A stretch of 64,000 nucleotides of DNA from Sphingobium sp. EP60837 (GCF_001658005.1 NZ_CP015986.1:1054001-1118000); one strand, 5' to 3'; shown: positions 1 through 8,868, numbered from the stretch's first letter. The notes: generated by a model not told the origin, from the sequence alone. Numbers and translations: made by a program.

Positions 1-56
1 TAGGCACCCGCAACGAAACGGTCGAAGTACCGACGGTGGACGTGAAAAAGCCCTGA
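1..56 (+). CDS. 3' end of an unidentified protein (partial)
   Basis: An open frame enters from the left edge and stops at TGA 54-56. Its last 17 residues read GTRNETVEVPTVDVKKP, a hydrophilic tail too short to assign. In alphaproteobacteria tadA often sits beside an rRNA pseudouridine synthase gene whose product ends in a similar charged tail, so that is a guess from context only. tadA begins 40 bases downstream on the same strand. Confidence 0.4.
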   Translation, partial: GTRNETVEVPTVDVKKP

Positions 57-96
57 TCATTCCGTAACGCAGGAACATGCTGTAGGGGGCGGTGTC

Positions 97-555
97 ATGG
101 TGCCGCCCTTCCCACTGCCCTCCCCCATGCGCCGGGCGCTTGACCTCGCCATCGCGGCTGAGCGCGCGGGCGAAGTGCCTATTGGCGCAGTCGTGACGCG
201 CGATGGACAGATTATTGGAGAGGGCGAAAACCGCAACCGGCGGGATAATGATCCGACCGCCCATGCCGAAATCGTCGCCTTGCGCGCGGCGGCGGCGCAA
301 ATTGGCGATTTCCGCCTCACCGGCTGCGACCTCTGGGTGACGCTGGAGCCCTGTCCCATGTGCGCGGGCGCCATTTCCCATGCACGCATCGCCCGCCTCT
401 ATTATGGCGCGTCCGATCCCAAGGGCGGCGCGATCGAGCAAGGTCCCCGGCTCTTCACCCAGCCCCAATGCCTGCACCGGCCGGAGGTCTATGGCGGGCT
501 GGGCGAAGCAGAGGCGTCAGCGCTGCTGCGAGACTTTTTTGCCGTCCGCCGCTGA
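97..555 (+). CDS. tadA: tRNA-specific adenosine deaminase TadA
   Basis: Deaminates adenosine-34 to inosine in tRNA-Arg(ACG), a cytoplasmic and usually essential tRNA modification. The 152-residue protein carries the cytidine-deaminase-fold zinc site: HAE at residues 56-58 (His ligand, catalytic Glu58) and PCPMC at 85-89 (Cys86, Cys89). The segment MRRALDLA near residue 11 matches the conserved TadA N-terminus. The ATG at 97 is preceded by AGGGGG at a suitable distance; the internal ATG at 127 has no such site, so 97 is preferred. The 3' end overlaps the convergent membrane-protein gene by 39 bases (517-555), so each stop lies inside the other coding region. Generic guanine/cytosine deaminases are related, but length and motifs favour TadA. 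Confidence 0.93.
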   Translation: MVPPFPLPSPMRRALDLAIAAERAGEVPIGAVVTRDGQIIGEGENRNRRDNDPTAHAEIVALRAAAAQIGDFRLTGCDLWVTLEPCPMCAGAISHARIARLYYGASDPKGGAIEQGPRLFTQPQCLHRPEVYGGLGEAEASALLRDFFAVRR

Positions 556-2418
556 ATAATCGATCCGGTAGAGCGTATAAGGCAGGGTGAAGCCGCTCTT
601 GAGCGGCACACGATGCAGCCAGCTTGGCACATCGCCCCGCATCATCCCCGCATAAAAGCCGCGCGGGCTGCGCGACTGATAGACGGTCCCTTCCGGGAAG
701 CCGGGGCAGATCAGCAAATAGGTGGCGTGATGCCGCGCCGCGATCGGACGGAAAGCCTCGGGCGACCCGTCAAAGGCATGGTGCAGGTCCAGGATCACCT
801 TGCCATTGCGATGATAGGGGCCGGCAAGCGCTCTGTGATGCGTCGTCGCGATCAGGCGCGGCCCAAGATCGACCATGGTGAAAATGGTAGCGGGGGGCAG
901 CTGGTTCAGCACTTCCAACGCTGGCAGCGAGCGGCAACGGCCATTGGCCTTGTTGATCGTCTGATACCTGGTCTTGACCCCGGGCTTCTGCGGCTTGGGC
1001 TTCTCGCCCGACACAGCCGCCCATAGCTGGTTCATCTGTGGATAAAGAGGTGTTGCGAAGGCCGCTGTCGCGAGCAGCGCGGTTCCCGCGATGCCCAATA
1101 TGCGCGCCAGGGGCCTGCCGAAGAAGACCGCCTGGATCACGCGATGCGCGGCCCAGGCCGCGGCCGGGATAGCCAGCAGTTGCGCCGCAGGGCCCGCACG
1201 CAGCTGCCAGAAGAGCAAGGCGGTCGAAAAGAGCATCATCAGCCCCACCGTCGCCCAGGCCCACAGCCGGTCACTGTCGCGCCGCGATTCCCATAGCGCC
1301 CAGATCAGGCCGAACAGTCCCGCCACCGGAATCGCCATCAGCGGCACCACCAGGCTGCGCGCCTGCACTGTGATCGGCTTGGCTTCCCGGATGTTGGCCA
1401 GCCACAACCGCTCCAGCTCGGGCGAAATCTGGTACGCGCCGGTCAGGCATTGGGGCCAGTTGAACCAGGCGAAGGCCGCGACGGCGGCCCCAACCACGAT
1501 ACCCGCCCCCAGCCGTGCAGGCCAACTGCGCAGCGGCAGCAGTGCGAGCAGCGTCATGCCAGCGCCGACCGCGCCGAAGATCGCGACCCAGATCGGCGAG
1601 ATCGCATCGCACACCATCTGCCGATTGGCGTAGCTCGCAAAGATCAGGAACAGGATGGATACCGATCCTGCGAGGCTTAGCGCATAGGGCAGCATCCGCC
1701 GCCCCGCGCCTTCCTTGAACACCCAGCGCAGCGCGATCAGCGCCCCGCCTGCCGCCAGATAGACGATCATCTCCATGCCGATGGCGATCGACAGCGCGCT
1801 GCTGACCCCCGCGATGATGCCACCGCGCAGCCAGTTGCGGTCAATCAGCCCCGCCAGCATCGTGACGGTCAAGGCCAGCTGCCAGCCATGATGATCGATG
1901 CGCATCGGCACGAACATGCTGATCCCCATCTGCGCGGCGAAGGGGGCCAGCGCGGCCAATATCCAGCCATTGCCGCCAGCGAGCCGCCGCGCGATGAAAC
2001 CAAGCGCCAGCATCAGCGGCAGCAGCGGGATCATCGGCGCGATCGCGCACGCCAGCCGGTCGGCAAGCCCCTGTTCGACGAACGCGCGGAAGAACAACAT
2101 CAGGGCGGCGATCGGCAGATCGACCAGACGCGACCAATGGATGTCGAACCCTGCGGGCGGGTCCAGCCGATATTGCCGCAGGTCGTACCAACCCTGCCCG
2201 GCCAGCCAGTCCTTCACCTGGACGAAGCGGATATTGTCGTCCGTGTCGTTCAGGGTCAGCCAATGGATAGAAGGCCAGCGGGAATAGAGCAGCCATGCCA
2301 CGGCCACGACCCACAGGAGGAAGGTCAGCCATTTCCAGTGCCGCTCCGCCCTTGTGGACAGCATGGTCAAGGCGCGCATCGCACGGCCGCGCAAGGGAAC
2401 ACCGCTTTGCAAGTTCAT
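517..2418 (-). CDS. large polytopic membrane protein, probable GT-C-type glycosyltransferase
   Basis: A 633-residue protein with an N-terminal membrane segment (about residues 31-47) followed by a loop containing NDTDDNIRF and HWSRLVDLP, then about ten further hydrophobic helices and a soluble C-terminal domain of about 170 residues. A conserved acidic pair in the first periplasmic loop and this layout are typical of GT-C enzymes, which use polyprenyl-phosphate sugars; this is inference from architecture. The divergent neighbour is a GtrA-family protein, a family often paired with such transferases. An alternative start is Met14 (2379). The last 39 bases overlap tadA on the opposite strand. 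The sugar and acceptor are unknown. Confidence 0.7.
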   Translation of the reverse strand: MNLQSGVPLRGRAMRALTMLSTRAERHWKWLTFLLWVVAVAWLLYSRWPSIHWLTLNDTDDNIRFVQVKDWLAGQGWYDLRQYRLDPPAGFDIHWSRLVDLPIAALMLFFRAFVEQGLADRLACAIAPMIPLLPLMLALGFIARRLAGGNGWILAALAPFAAQMGISMFVPMRIDHHGWQLALTVTMLAGLIDRNWLRGGIIAGVSSALSIAIGMEMIVYLAAGGALIALRWVFKEGAGRRMLPYALSLAGSVSILFLIFASYANRQMVCDAISPIWVAIFGAVGAGMTLLALLPLRSWPARLGAGIVVGAAVAAFAWFNWPQCLTGAYQISPELERLWLANIREAKPITVQARSLVVPLMAIPVAGLFGLIWALWESRRDSDRLWAWATVGLMMLFSTALLFWQLRAGPAAQLLAIPAAAWAAHRVIQAVFFGRPLARILGIAGTALLATAAFATPLYPQMNQLWAAVSGEKPKPQKPGVKTRYQTINKANGRCRSLPALEVLNQLPPATIFTMVDLGPRLIATTHHRALAGPYHRNGKVILDLHHAFDGSPEAFRPIAARHHATYLLICPGFPEGTVYQSRSPRGFYAGMMRGDVPSWLHRVPLKSGFTLPYTLYRIDYSAADGKKVSQQR

Positions 2419-2463
2419 GGCGGGTGGATTAGAGGCTCCGCATCAAATCGCAACGGGGCCTTC

Positions 2464-2880
2464 ATGAAATTGCTGTCACGCCTGCCGCCGGAAAGACAGG
2501 CCCTGTTCTGGCAGATCGTCCGGTACGGCGTCAGCGGCCTCTTCATCACCGCTTGCCAGGCGGCGATTTACTGGACGCTGGCGGCGTTGGTCGGATGGCA
2601 TCCGCAAATCGCCAACGTCACCGGCTATCTGGCTGCGGTCATGATCGGCTATGTCACGCACAGCGCCTTCACCTTCCGCGGACATGGCGGCGATGCAGGG
2701 CATGCGGCGCGGGGGATCAAGTTCGTCGCGGTCTCACTACTCAGCTACGCCCTCAACGCCCTCTGGGTATTCCTCTGCGTCACCCATATGCAATGGCCGG
2801 AATGGTCTCCCATCCCGGCTATGATTTTCGTGACGCCGGCAGTGATGTTCGGCCTCAACCGCCAATGGGTTTTTCGTTGA
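2464..2880 (+). CDS. GtrA family membrane protein
   Basis: A 138-residue protein with four hydrophobic helices, the usual size and topology of the GtrA family, whose members are thought to help move polyprenyl-linked sugars across the cytoplasmic membrane. Family features seen are an N-terminal FWQIVRYGVSG, a central VMIGYVTHSAFTF and the C-terminal GLNRQWVFR ending. The frame is open far upstream, but the ATG at 2464 gives the correct family N-terminus. It diverges from the GT-C-like gene 45 bases away and ends 3 bases before the convergent response-regulator gene. The transported lipid-sugar is not known. Confidence 0.85.
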   Translation: MKLLSRLPPERQALFWQIVRYGVSGLFITACQAAIYWTLAALVGWHPQIANVTGYLAAVMIGYVTHSAFTFRGHGGDAGHAARGIKFVAVSLLSYALNALWVFLCVTHMQWPEWSPIPAMIFVTPAVMFGLNRQWVFR

Positions 2881-2883
2881 AAC

Positions 2884-3690
2884 TCAGTGCACGAACCGCG
2901 CCACCACATCCCGATAGGACCGGCTGACCTTCACCTGAGCGCCCGACTCTAGCACCAGGAAACATTCGCCATTAGTATGCGGCTTCACCTGCCGAACTTG
3001 ACTTAGGTTAACGATCGTCGACCGATGCACCCGCTGGAAATTCCTGGGGTCCAATCTTTTCTCCAGATCCTTCATGGTTTCGCGCAAAATCAGCGAATTA
3101 TCGGCAGTATAAATACACATATAATCGCCCGCCGCGTCGATCCGCTCGATCGAATCTACGTCCACGCGGAAAATCTGGCCCCGATCCTTGATATTGATGA
3201 GCTTTTCGAAGCGATTGGAGGACGGCGCATCCTCGTCGCCGCCAGCGTTGAATTCATTCATCGCGTCCGGCGCAACCTCGGCCAGCACTTCGCGCAGCTT
3301 TTCCGCCTCCTGCACCTGCTTCTTTTCAGAAAGGCGCTGGCGTACCCGGTCGAGCGCATCGGCGAGGCGCCCTTCATCCACCGGCTTCATGAGGTAATCG
3401 ACCGCCTGCGCCTCAAAAGCGCGGATCGCGTGGTCGCTATAGGCGGTGCAGAATATGAAAAGCGGCGGCTCGACTTCCATCAAGCCCTGGACGACAGAAA
3501 AGCCATCAAATCCAGGCATCTGAATGTCGAGGAACACAAGGTCGGGTTTATGCGTCTTGATTGCTCGGATGGCTTCGCGGCCGTTCGAGCAGGTTTCTAC
3601 GATTTCGACATCCTCATGCGCTTCCAGACGCAGCTTGAGGCCTTGGATAGCCAGGCTTTCGTCGTCGACGAGGATTGTTCTTATGGTCAT
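2884..3690 (-). CDS. LytTR-family response regulator
   Basis: A 268-residue two-component regulator. Residues 1-120 are a receiver domain with Asp9/Asp10, phospho-acceptor Asp55 (VFLDIQMPG), Thr82 and Lys102 (MKPVDE). Residues about 168-266 are a LytTR DNA-binding domain, with FQRVHRSTIVNLSQV and the terminal KVSRSYRDVV. Its start overlaps the stop of the upstream kinase gene by 4 bases (ATGA), so the pair is translationally coupled and the kinase is the likely partner. LytTR regulators bind pairs of direct repeats; the target here is unknown. Confidence 0.93.
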   Translation of the reverse strand: MTIRTILVDDESLAIQGLKLRLEAHEDVEIVETCSNGREAIRAIKTHKPDLVFLDIQMPGFDGFSVVQGLMEVEPPLFIFCTAYSDHAIRAFEAQAVDYLMKPVDEGRLADALDRVRQRLSEKKQVQEAEKLREVLAEVAPDAMNEFNAGGDEDAPSSNRFEKLINIKDRGQIFRVDVDSIERIDAAGDYMCIYTADNSLILRETMKDLEKRLDPRNFQRVHRSTIVNLSQVRQVKPHTNGECFLVLESGAQVKVSRSYRDVVARFVH

Positions 3691-4793
3691 GCGGCCACTT
3701 TCGATGGTTCATCCAGATTAAGCGGCATTTCGATCTGCACCGAAAAACCGCCTGGCGTGGAACGCGTTTCAAAGCTCTGTCGTTCCCCGAACGCCTGAAT
3801 CAGGCGGTCACGGATATTCGCCAAGCCAACGCCTGTTCCTTCGCTTGACGGATTGTTCGGGCGGGTGAACCCCTCGTTCAATCCCGGACCCGTGTCCGAC
3901 ACGACGATCCGGACGTTTTCACCGGCAGGCTGCGCTGTAATGGAGATTTCCGCACCTTCTTCCTTGGGCGTCACCGCATATTTGATCGCATTTTCGACCA
4001 GCGGCTGCAGCAGCAGGGAAGGCAGACGCGACTGCGCCACGGCGGGATCGATGTTAAAGACGGGCCGCAACCTGTCCTCGAACCGCATCTTCTCAATCTC
4101 CAGATAGAGTTTCAGCGTTTCCACCTCCTGCTCGATCGTCACCTGCGCCGTCGGCTCATTGATCAGTGTATAGCGCAGAAAGGAGGACAAGCGTGAGAGC
4201 ATTGCATTCGCCCGGTCCGTTTGCTTCAGCAGCACCAGCGTCGAAATGCTGTTCAGCGTATTGAACAGGAAATGGGGATTGAGCTGATAACGCAGCATGG
4301 CGAGCTGCGCGCTTGAAGCCTGGTTTTCCAGCCGCAGCAGCTGATCGGCCTGCTCCTCCACCGTCAGGTAGAAGTTGATCGCATAATAGAGCGCAGACCA
4401 AGCTCCGAGCAATGTAATGCTAAGATAAAAGGCACCCAGGAAAAGCTGGAGCCCCGCTGTATCACTGCCGCGATTTTGCGTGGAAAACACCCAGGCGTCG
4501 ATAAATGCCACCAGTCCCGCCGCGGTGACCACGGTCACGATCGAAGCGCCCCAGGTAACGATCGGCCGCTGTCTCTGCAGGAAACGAAAGATCACCGCGA
4601 TCAGCAACGTCACCGAATAGCCGGTGACCGTCGAAATCATCACCGGGATTAGGCTGGAGAGCGGCTGACCATTGGCGATGGTCGAAGAGCCGCGGAGCAG
4701 GAAAGCGCCCGCCCAGCCTACTGATTGCAGGTTCCAAAAGGCGCGGTTCTTGTCAGCAAAGAAGGGCTGAGGCTGGATGCGATGCACAGACAT
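3687..4793 (-). CDS. LytS/YehU-type sensor histidine kinase
   Basis: A 368-residue membrane kinase. Four hydrophobic segments occupy roughly residues 22-140. The His_kinase family motif LNPHFLFNTLNSIS places the phosphorylated His at residue 174. It is followed by an HATPase domain with PLVENAIKYAV (N box), DTGPGLNEG (G1) and GTGVGLANIRDRL (G2). No separate sensory domain is present, so sensing is probably through the membrane part. It forms an operon with the LytTR regulator (4-base overlap). The stimulus cannot be read from the sequence. Confidence 0.93.
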   Translation of the reverse strand: MSVHRIQPQPFFADKNRAFWNLQSVGWAGAFLLRGSSTIANGQPLSSLIPVMISTVTGYSVTLLIAVIFRFLQRQRPIVTWGASIVTVVTAAGLVAFIDAWVFSTQNRGSDTAGLQLFLGAFYLSITLLGAWSALYYAINFYLTVEEQADQLLRLENQASSAQLAMLRYQLNPHFLFNTLNSISTLVLLKQTDRANAMLSRLSSFLRYTLINEPTAQVTIEQEVETLKLYLEIEKMRFEDRLRPVFNIDPAVAQSRLPSLLLQPLVENAIKYAVTPKEEGAEISITAQPAGENVRIVVSDTGPGLNEGFTRPNNPSSEGTGVGLANIRDRLIQAFGERQSFETRSTPGGFSVQIEMPLNLDEPSKVAA

Positions 4794-4853
4794 TGCCGCC
4801 AGCCTAGAACATCCGGCAAAAAAGTGGGAACCGCTTTTTTGCCGGGACCTGCC

Positions 4854-5336
4854 CTAAGCAGCCGCAGCGGGCTCCGAACCCATCGGCGTAATCTCGTCGG
4901 GACAGAGCCACACCAGATCGCTCAATTCCAGCGGCCGCCCGTCATGCGCCTGAATGGTCATCTTCCGGATCGGTTGGCCATCACGCCGATCAGCCAGCAC
5001 TTGGGAGGACACAGGACCGCAACCCCACTTTTCTCCCCACTGCCGCAGCGCGATCATGACGGGGGCCAACTCCTGACCCTTTTCCGTCAGTCGATATTCA
5101 ATCTTGCGCCGGTCGCACTGCATCGGTTGCCGCAGCATGATGCCGTTTTCCACTAGCCGCGCCAGACGATTGGCCAGGATGTTGCGGGCGATGCCCAGGG
5201 TGGATTGAAATTCCTCGAAATGCCGGATGCCGGACAGAGCGCCTCGCAAGATGAGAAAAGACCAGCGCTCACCCATCGCTTCCAATGCGCTGGGTAGCGC
5301 GCATTGTTCCAGATCCTGCGCCAGATTGTGCTTCAT
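4854..5336 (-). CDS. HxlR-family winged-helix transcriptional regulator
   Basis: A 160-residue protein. Residues about 8-105 form the HxlR winged helix, with CALPSALEAMGERWSFLILR, a recognition segment GIARNILANRLARLVENG and the wing QCDRRKIEYRLTEKG. The C-terminal 55 residues are an extension beyond the usual ~110-residue family length. The frame is open nine codons further up, but the ATG at 5336 has AGGA about 4 bases upstream and is preferred. It diverges from rsh across a 112-base gap, so it may share a regulatory region with it. Many HxlR proteins sense electrophiles or redox state through a cysteine near the N-terminus; Cys13 here could serve, which is inference. Confidence 0.88.
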   Translation of the reverse strand: MKHNLAQDLEQCALPSALEAMGERWSFLILRGALSGIRHFEEFQSTLGIARNILANRLARLVENGIMLRQPMQCDRRKIEYRLTEKGQELAPVMIALRQWGEKWGCGPVSSQVLADRRDGQPIRKMTIQAHDGRPLELSDLVWLCPDEITPMGSEPAAAA

Positions 5337-5448
5337 CGTCCTGCCTAGATAGCTCAAAGCCACAGCCGTTGCAAAAGCGCGGCCATTTTACGCCAAGATG
5401 GGATTTTTTTGTTGCACAGCAAGATGCTTCCCGGACAATCGGGTAACA

Positions 5449-7554
5449 ATGCTGCGTCAATATGAACTTGTTGAGAGAGTGAAACGCTACGATCCGAACG
5501 CGGACGAAGCGATGATCAACCGCGCCTACGTCTTTTCCGTTCAGAAACACGGGTCCCAGAAGCGCGCCAGCGGCGACCCCTATTTCAGTCATCCCATTGA
5601 GGTCGCGGGCATTTTGACCGACTTCAGCCTGGATGACCAAACGATCGTCACCGCGCTGCTGCACGACACGATCGAAGATACGCTTGTCACCTATGAGGAG
5701 ATTGAAAATGCGTTCGGCAAGGATGTCGCGCGCATGGTCGATGGCGTGACCAAGCTGTCGAAGATTGAGGCGATGTCCGAAAATGAACGGGCGGCGGAAA
5801 ATCTGCGCAAATTCCTGCTCGCCATGTCGGACGACATCCGCGTGCTGCTGGTGAAGCTCGCCGACCGGCTGCACAATATGCGTACGCTGCACTTCATCAA
5901 GAATGAAGCGAAACGCCGCCGCATCGCGCGCGAGACGATGGATATCTATGCGCCGCTCGCCGAGCGGATCGGCATGTACGACTTCATGCGCGAAATGCAG
6001 CTCCTGTCTTTCCGCGAGTTGGAGCCGGAAGCTTATGACAGCATCACCAAGCGTCTGGAACAGCTGAAGGAAGGCGGGCACGACAAGGTCGATCGCATCG
6101 GCGCGGAACTGCAGCTGCTGCTGGGCGGGAAGAACCTGCCTGTCACCGTTTCCGGCCGGGAGAAGCACCCCTACTCCATCTGGAAGAAGATGCAGGAACG
6201 GCACATCAGCTTCGAACAGCTGACCGATGTTATGGCGTTCCGCGTCATTACCGAGACGACGGAAGATTGCTACCGCGCGCTGGGCGTCATCCACCAGACC
6301 TACAAGATGGTTCCGGGGCGCTTCAAAGACTATATCTCCACGCCCAAGCGCAACGGCTACCGCTCGCTGCACACGACCGTCATCCATCAGGACAATGCCC
6401 GTATCGAGGTGCAGATCCGCAGCCGCGACATGCACCATGACGCGGAATTGGGGCTCGCCGCGCACTGGGCCTACAAGCAAAAGGGCGACGCGGCGGACCA
6501 CCACGCCGCTTGGCTGCGCGACCTGGTTGAAATTCTGGAGCAGAGTCAGGACGCGGACGAGCTTCTCGAACATACCCGCATGGCGATGTACCAGGACCGC
6601 ATCTTCGCCTTCTCCCCCAAGGGCGAGCTGCATCAGTTGCCCAAGGGCTCGACCCCGGTTGATTTCGCCTATGCAGTGCACACCTCGCTCGGCAACCAGA
6701 CGGTGGGCGCGAAGGTCAACGGCCGTGTGGTGCCCCTCCGCACGCCGCTTGAAAATGGCGATCAGGTCGAAATCCTGAAGTCGGAAGGGCAGGAACCGCA
6801 ACCGGGATGGCTCACCTTCGCCATAACCGGCAAGGCGCGGGCCGCCATCCGCCGGTTCATCCGGCAAAAGCAGCGGGGCGAGGAAATCGCGCTCGGCGAA
6901 AAGCTCTACGACGAGATTATCGGCCGCCTCTCCCCCGAACTCGCCAGCGAACTGGGAGAAAAGGCGCTGAAAGCCGCTCTCAAACGCTTGAAGCTTGAGG
7001 ATCGCGGCGCGCTGATGATCGCCATCGCCACTCATCGCTTGCGGGATTCAGAGGTCATGGAGGCTCTTGTTCCGGGATCGACCAGCGCCGAGGGCATGGA
7101 AGAAGCGCATCCCCGCCAACATGCGCCGGTCTCCATCCGCGGCCTGACGCCGGGCATTGCCTATAATCTGGGCGACTGCTGCCATCCCGTCCCCGGAGAC
7201 CGCATCGTCGGCGTGCGCCGCACCGGCGAGCCGATCGAGGTCCATACCATTGATTGCCGCTCGCTCGAAGCCGGCCAGGACGACGATTGGATCGACCTTG
7301 CCTGGGACAGCAAGTCCAAGGGAGGCACCGCGCGGCTTCAGGTGATCGTCAAGAACCAGCCGGGTGCGCTCGCTGCCGTCGCCAATGTGTTCGGCGCGAC
7401 GAAGGCGAACATTCTCAACCTCCAGCTGGTGAACCGCGAAGGGCCGTTCCACACCGACATTATCGACCTGGAGGTAAGCGACGCCCAGCATTTGAACCGC
7501 ATCCTCTCGGCCCTTCGCGCGCTGGATGCCGTGGTGCAGGCAGACCGGGTGTAG
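5449..7554 (+). CDS. rsh: bifunctional (p)ppGpp synthetase/hydrolase (RelA/SpoT homologue)
   Basis: A 701-residue long RSH protein that makes and degrades the stringent-response alarmone. In order: HD hydrolase domain (about 25-180) with intact His48 and HDTIEDT (His72, Asp73); synthetase domain with RFKDYISTPKRNGYRSLHT; TGS domain (about 383-445); zinc-finger/helical region; ACT domain (about 628-701) starting LQVIVKNQPGALAAV. The RFKD variant and the intact HD pair are typical of bifunctional Rel/SpoT rather than synthetase-only RelA. Alphaproteobacteria usually have a single such enzyme. The ATG at 5449 is chosen because it starts the conserved MLRQYELVERV N-terminus; 17 upstream codons are open but not family-like. 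Confidence 0.95.
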   Translation: MLRQYELVERVKRYDPNADEAMINRAYVFSVQKHGSQKRASGDPYFSHPIEVAGILTDFSLDDQTIVTALLHDTIEDTLVTYEEIENAFGKDVARMVDGVTKLSKIEAMSENERAAENLRKFLLAMSDDIRVLLVKLADRLHNMRTLHFIKNEAKRRRIARETMDIYAPLAERIGMYDFMREMQLLSFRELEPEAYDSITKRLEQLKEGGHDKVDRIGAELQLLLGGKNLPVTVSGREKHPYSIWKKMQERHISFEQLTDVMAFRVITETTEDCYRALGVIHQTYKMVPGRFKDYISTPKRNGYRSLHTTVIHQDNARIEVQIRSRDMHHDAELGLAAHWAYKQKGDAADHHAAWLRDLVEILEQSQDADELLEHTRMAMYQDRIFAFSPKGELHQLPKGSTPVDFAYAVHTSLGNQTVGAKVNGRVVPLRTPLENGDQVEILKSEGQEPQPGWLTFAITGKARAAIRRFIRQKQRGEEIALGEKLYDEIIGRLSPELASELGEKALKAALKRLKLEDRGALMIAIATHRLRDSEVMEALVPGSTSAEGMEEAHPRQHAPVSIRGLTPGIAYNLGDCCHPVPGDRIVGVRRTGEPIEVHTIDCRSLEAGQDDDWIDLAWDSKSKGGTARLQVIVKNQPGALAAVANVFGATKANILNLQLVNREGPFHTDIIDLEVSDAQHLNRILSALRALDAVVQADRV

Positions 7555-7591
7555 GAGAGTGAGGGGTGGACCCCAGCTCTCCATTTAAACA

Positions 7592-7706
7592 CCGTTCGGT
7601 TCGAGTAGGCTTCGAGCTTGTCGAGAAGCCGTATCGAGAAAGTGGTCCTCAGGTGCGTCTCGACTTTGGTTCTCGACAAGCTCGAACCTTCGCTCGAAAC
7701 GAACCG
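7592..7706. repeat. compound inverted repeat of the dispersed sphingomonad type
   Basis: Two back-to-back dyads: ggcttc-gagcttgtc-gagaagcc and ggttc-tcgacaagct-cgaacc, flanked by outer arms related to cggttcgag / ctcgaaacgaaccg. The cores TTGTCGAGAA and TTCTCGACAA are each other's reverse complement, so the unit looks like two copies in opposite orientation. Related copies lie at 9370-9430, 23600-23628, 34668-34780, 42026-42055 and 59471-59500. It follows rsh and could fold in its mRNA. Confidence 0.7.
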
Positions 7707-8205
7707 GCTTTATGAGGGGCCACTGCTGATCGGATCCGACGCTGCTCCCCCCAACTGTAACCCGCACGCCACGGCTTACCCAAAAACATCCTATTTGTCT
7801 CGAGAACCCATTCTTCCCTGTCCTACATCCCTCCGACCTGCTTATCCCGCCCCGGTCTTTGAAATATCGGCCCTGCTTCTCACGCCGCCTACGCGCGCCT
7901 GCGCACGCGCGCGCATATGGTGTGAACTTCGACGGAAAACGGCCGTTTTCCGCCATTCGCCACGCCCAACCGCCAGATTTTGCGTGACAGGGCTCCTACA
8001 AATATGTAGGGGCGCCCGCAGCGGACCCCCGGCAGCAATGTCGATGGTCTTCCGTCCGAGACAGTTGGTGAAGGGAATTTGCCCTTCTTAATCTCCAACC
8101 TAGACGGGGAAAAGTTCTTTACCGGCCGGGCCTTTGCCCTGTCCGGGTCTGCCTGTTTTCCCATGAGGATGCGGGCCAGTCGATCTCTCCCCTTCGGACC
8201 AATGC
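7707..8205 (+). promoter_or_regulatory. long non-coding region and rplJ leader
   Basis: About 500 bases with no convincing gene on either strand. It contains a perfect 20-base palindrome (7933-7952), a run of alternating purine/pyrimidine (about 7891-7917), a small hairpin CCTACA-AATA-TGTAGG near 8000, and G+C-rich sequence likely to fold just before rplJ. The 3' part (about 8090-8205) is a candidate L10-binding leader by position only. I could not pick a promoter with confidence. Confidence 0.4.
7933..7952. repeat. perfect 20-base palindrome
   Basis: The sequence cggaaaacggccgttttccg equals its own reverse complement with no spacer. It lies about 320 bases upstream of rplJ in a gene-free stretch. 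It could be an operator or a cruciform; without a T-run after it, it is not a good terminator. Confidence 0.6.
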
Positions 8206-8228
8206 CCCGTGATTCGTCGCGGGTTTTT
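8206..8228 (+). terminator. terminator-like hairpin in the rplJ leader (possible attenuator)
   Basis: Stem CCCGTGA / TCGCGGG (seven pairs, one G-U) closed by a TTCG tetraloop and followed at once by five T residues (8224-8228). This is the layout of an intrinsic terminator, but it sits 44 bases before the rplJ start rather than after a gene. In Firmicutes, rplJL leaders are known to end transcription early in response to the L10-L12 complex; a similar device is inferred here. It could also terminate an upstream transcript. Confidence 0.5.
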
Positions 8229-8271
8229 GCCGTTCATCGGGTCGTCCGATGGACATGAAGTGGAGAATGGC

Positions 8272-8787
8272 ATGGATCGTAATCAGAAAGCTGAGGTCGT
8301 TTCCGCGCTGAACGCACATCTGGCAGAAGTTGGCGTGGTCGTCGTGACCCGCAACCTCGGCATGACCGTCGCCCAGTCGACGGACCTGCGCCAGAAAATG
8401 CGCGAAGCCGGCGCGACCTTCAAGGTTACGAAGAACCGCCTCGCCAGGATCGCCCTTGAAGGCACCGACTATACCAGCCTCAGCAGCCTGCTGACTGGTC
8501 CGGTCGCTCTTGCCTCCTCGGCCGATCCGGTCGCAGCCGCCAAGGTTGCGGTCGAATTCGCCAAGACCAACGACAAGCTTGAGATCGTTGGTGGCGCGAT
8601 GGGCGAAGTGCTGCTGAACGCGGAGGGCGTCAAGGCGCTCGCCTCGATGCCGTCGCTGGATGAACTGCGTGCGAAGATTGTCGGGCTGCTCGTTGCACCC
8701 GCGACCAAGCTCGCGACCGTCACCCAGGCGCCGGCTGCGCAGCTCGCGCGGGTCTTCAACGCCTATGCGGAAAAGAACGCGGCCTAA
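8272..8787 (+). CDS. rplJ: 50S ribosomal protein L10
   Basis: A 171-residue ribosomal stalk-base protein that anchors L7/L12 dimers. The N-terminus [17 protein letters not shown], the 23S-binding region with [21 protein letters not shown] and the helical C-terminus rich in Ala match L10. The frame is open 21 codons upstream, but the ATG at 8272 is preceded by GTGGAGA and begins the conserved sequence. rplL follows after 81 bases. L10 usually autoregulates this operon by binding its leader; here that leader holds a terminator-like hairpin. rplK-rplA are not immediately upstream, where rsh lies instead. Confidence 0.97.
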   Translation: MDRNQKAEVVSALNAHLAEVGVVVVTRNLGMTVAQSTDLRQKMREAGATFKVTKNRLARIALEGTDYTSLSSLLTGPVALASSADPVAAAKVAVEFAKTNDKLEIVGGAMGEVLLNAEGVKALASMPSLDELRAKIVGLLVAPATKLATVTQAPAAQLARVFNAYAEKNAA

Positions 8788-8868
8788 GGGCCCCGGCTTT
8801 TCCGGCAAGACAGGTTTTCAACTCTCATATCAGGGGCACATGCCCCGCCCAGAAGGGAATATAGTAAC

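Noticed and set aside
1037..1045. Perfect DnaA box (tgtggataa)
   Set aside because: A single copy inside a coding sequence far from dnaA, as expected by chance.
5269..7035. 588-residue open frame on the minus strand opposite rsh
   Set aside because: A shadow of the high-G+C codon pattern of rsh, with no recognisable domain, and overlapping the HxlR gene.
7891..7917. Alternating purine-pyrimidine run (possible Z-DNA)
   Set aside because: Short and explained by local G+C-rich composition; no supporting feature.
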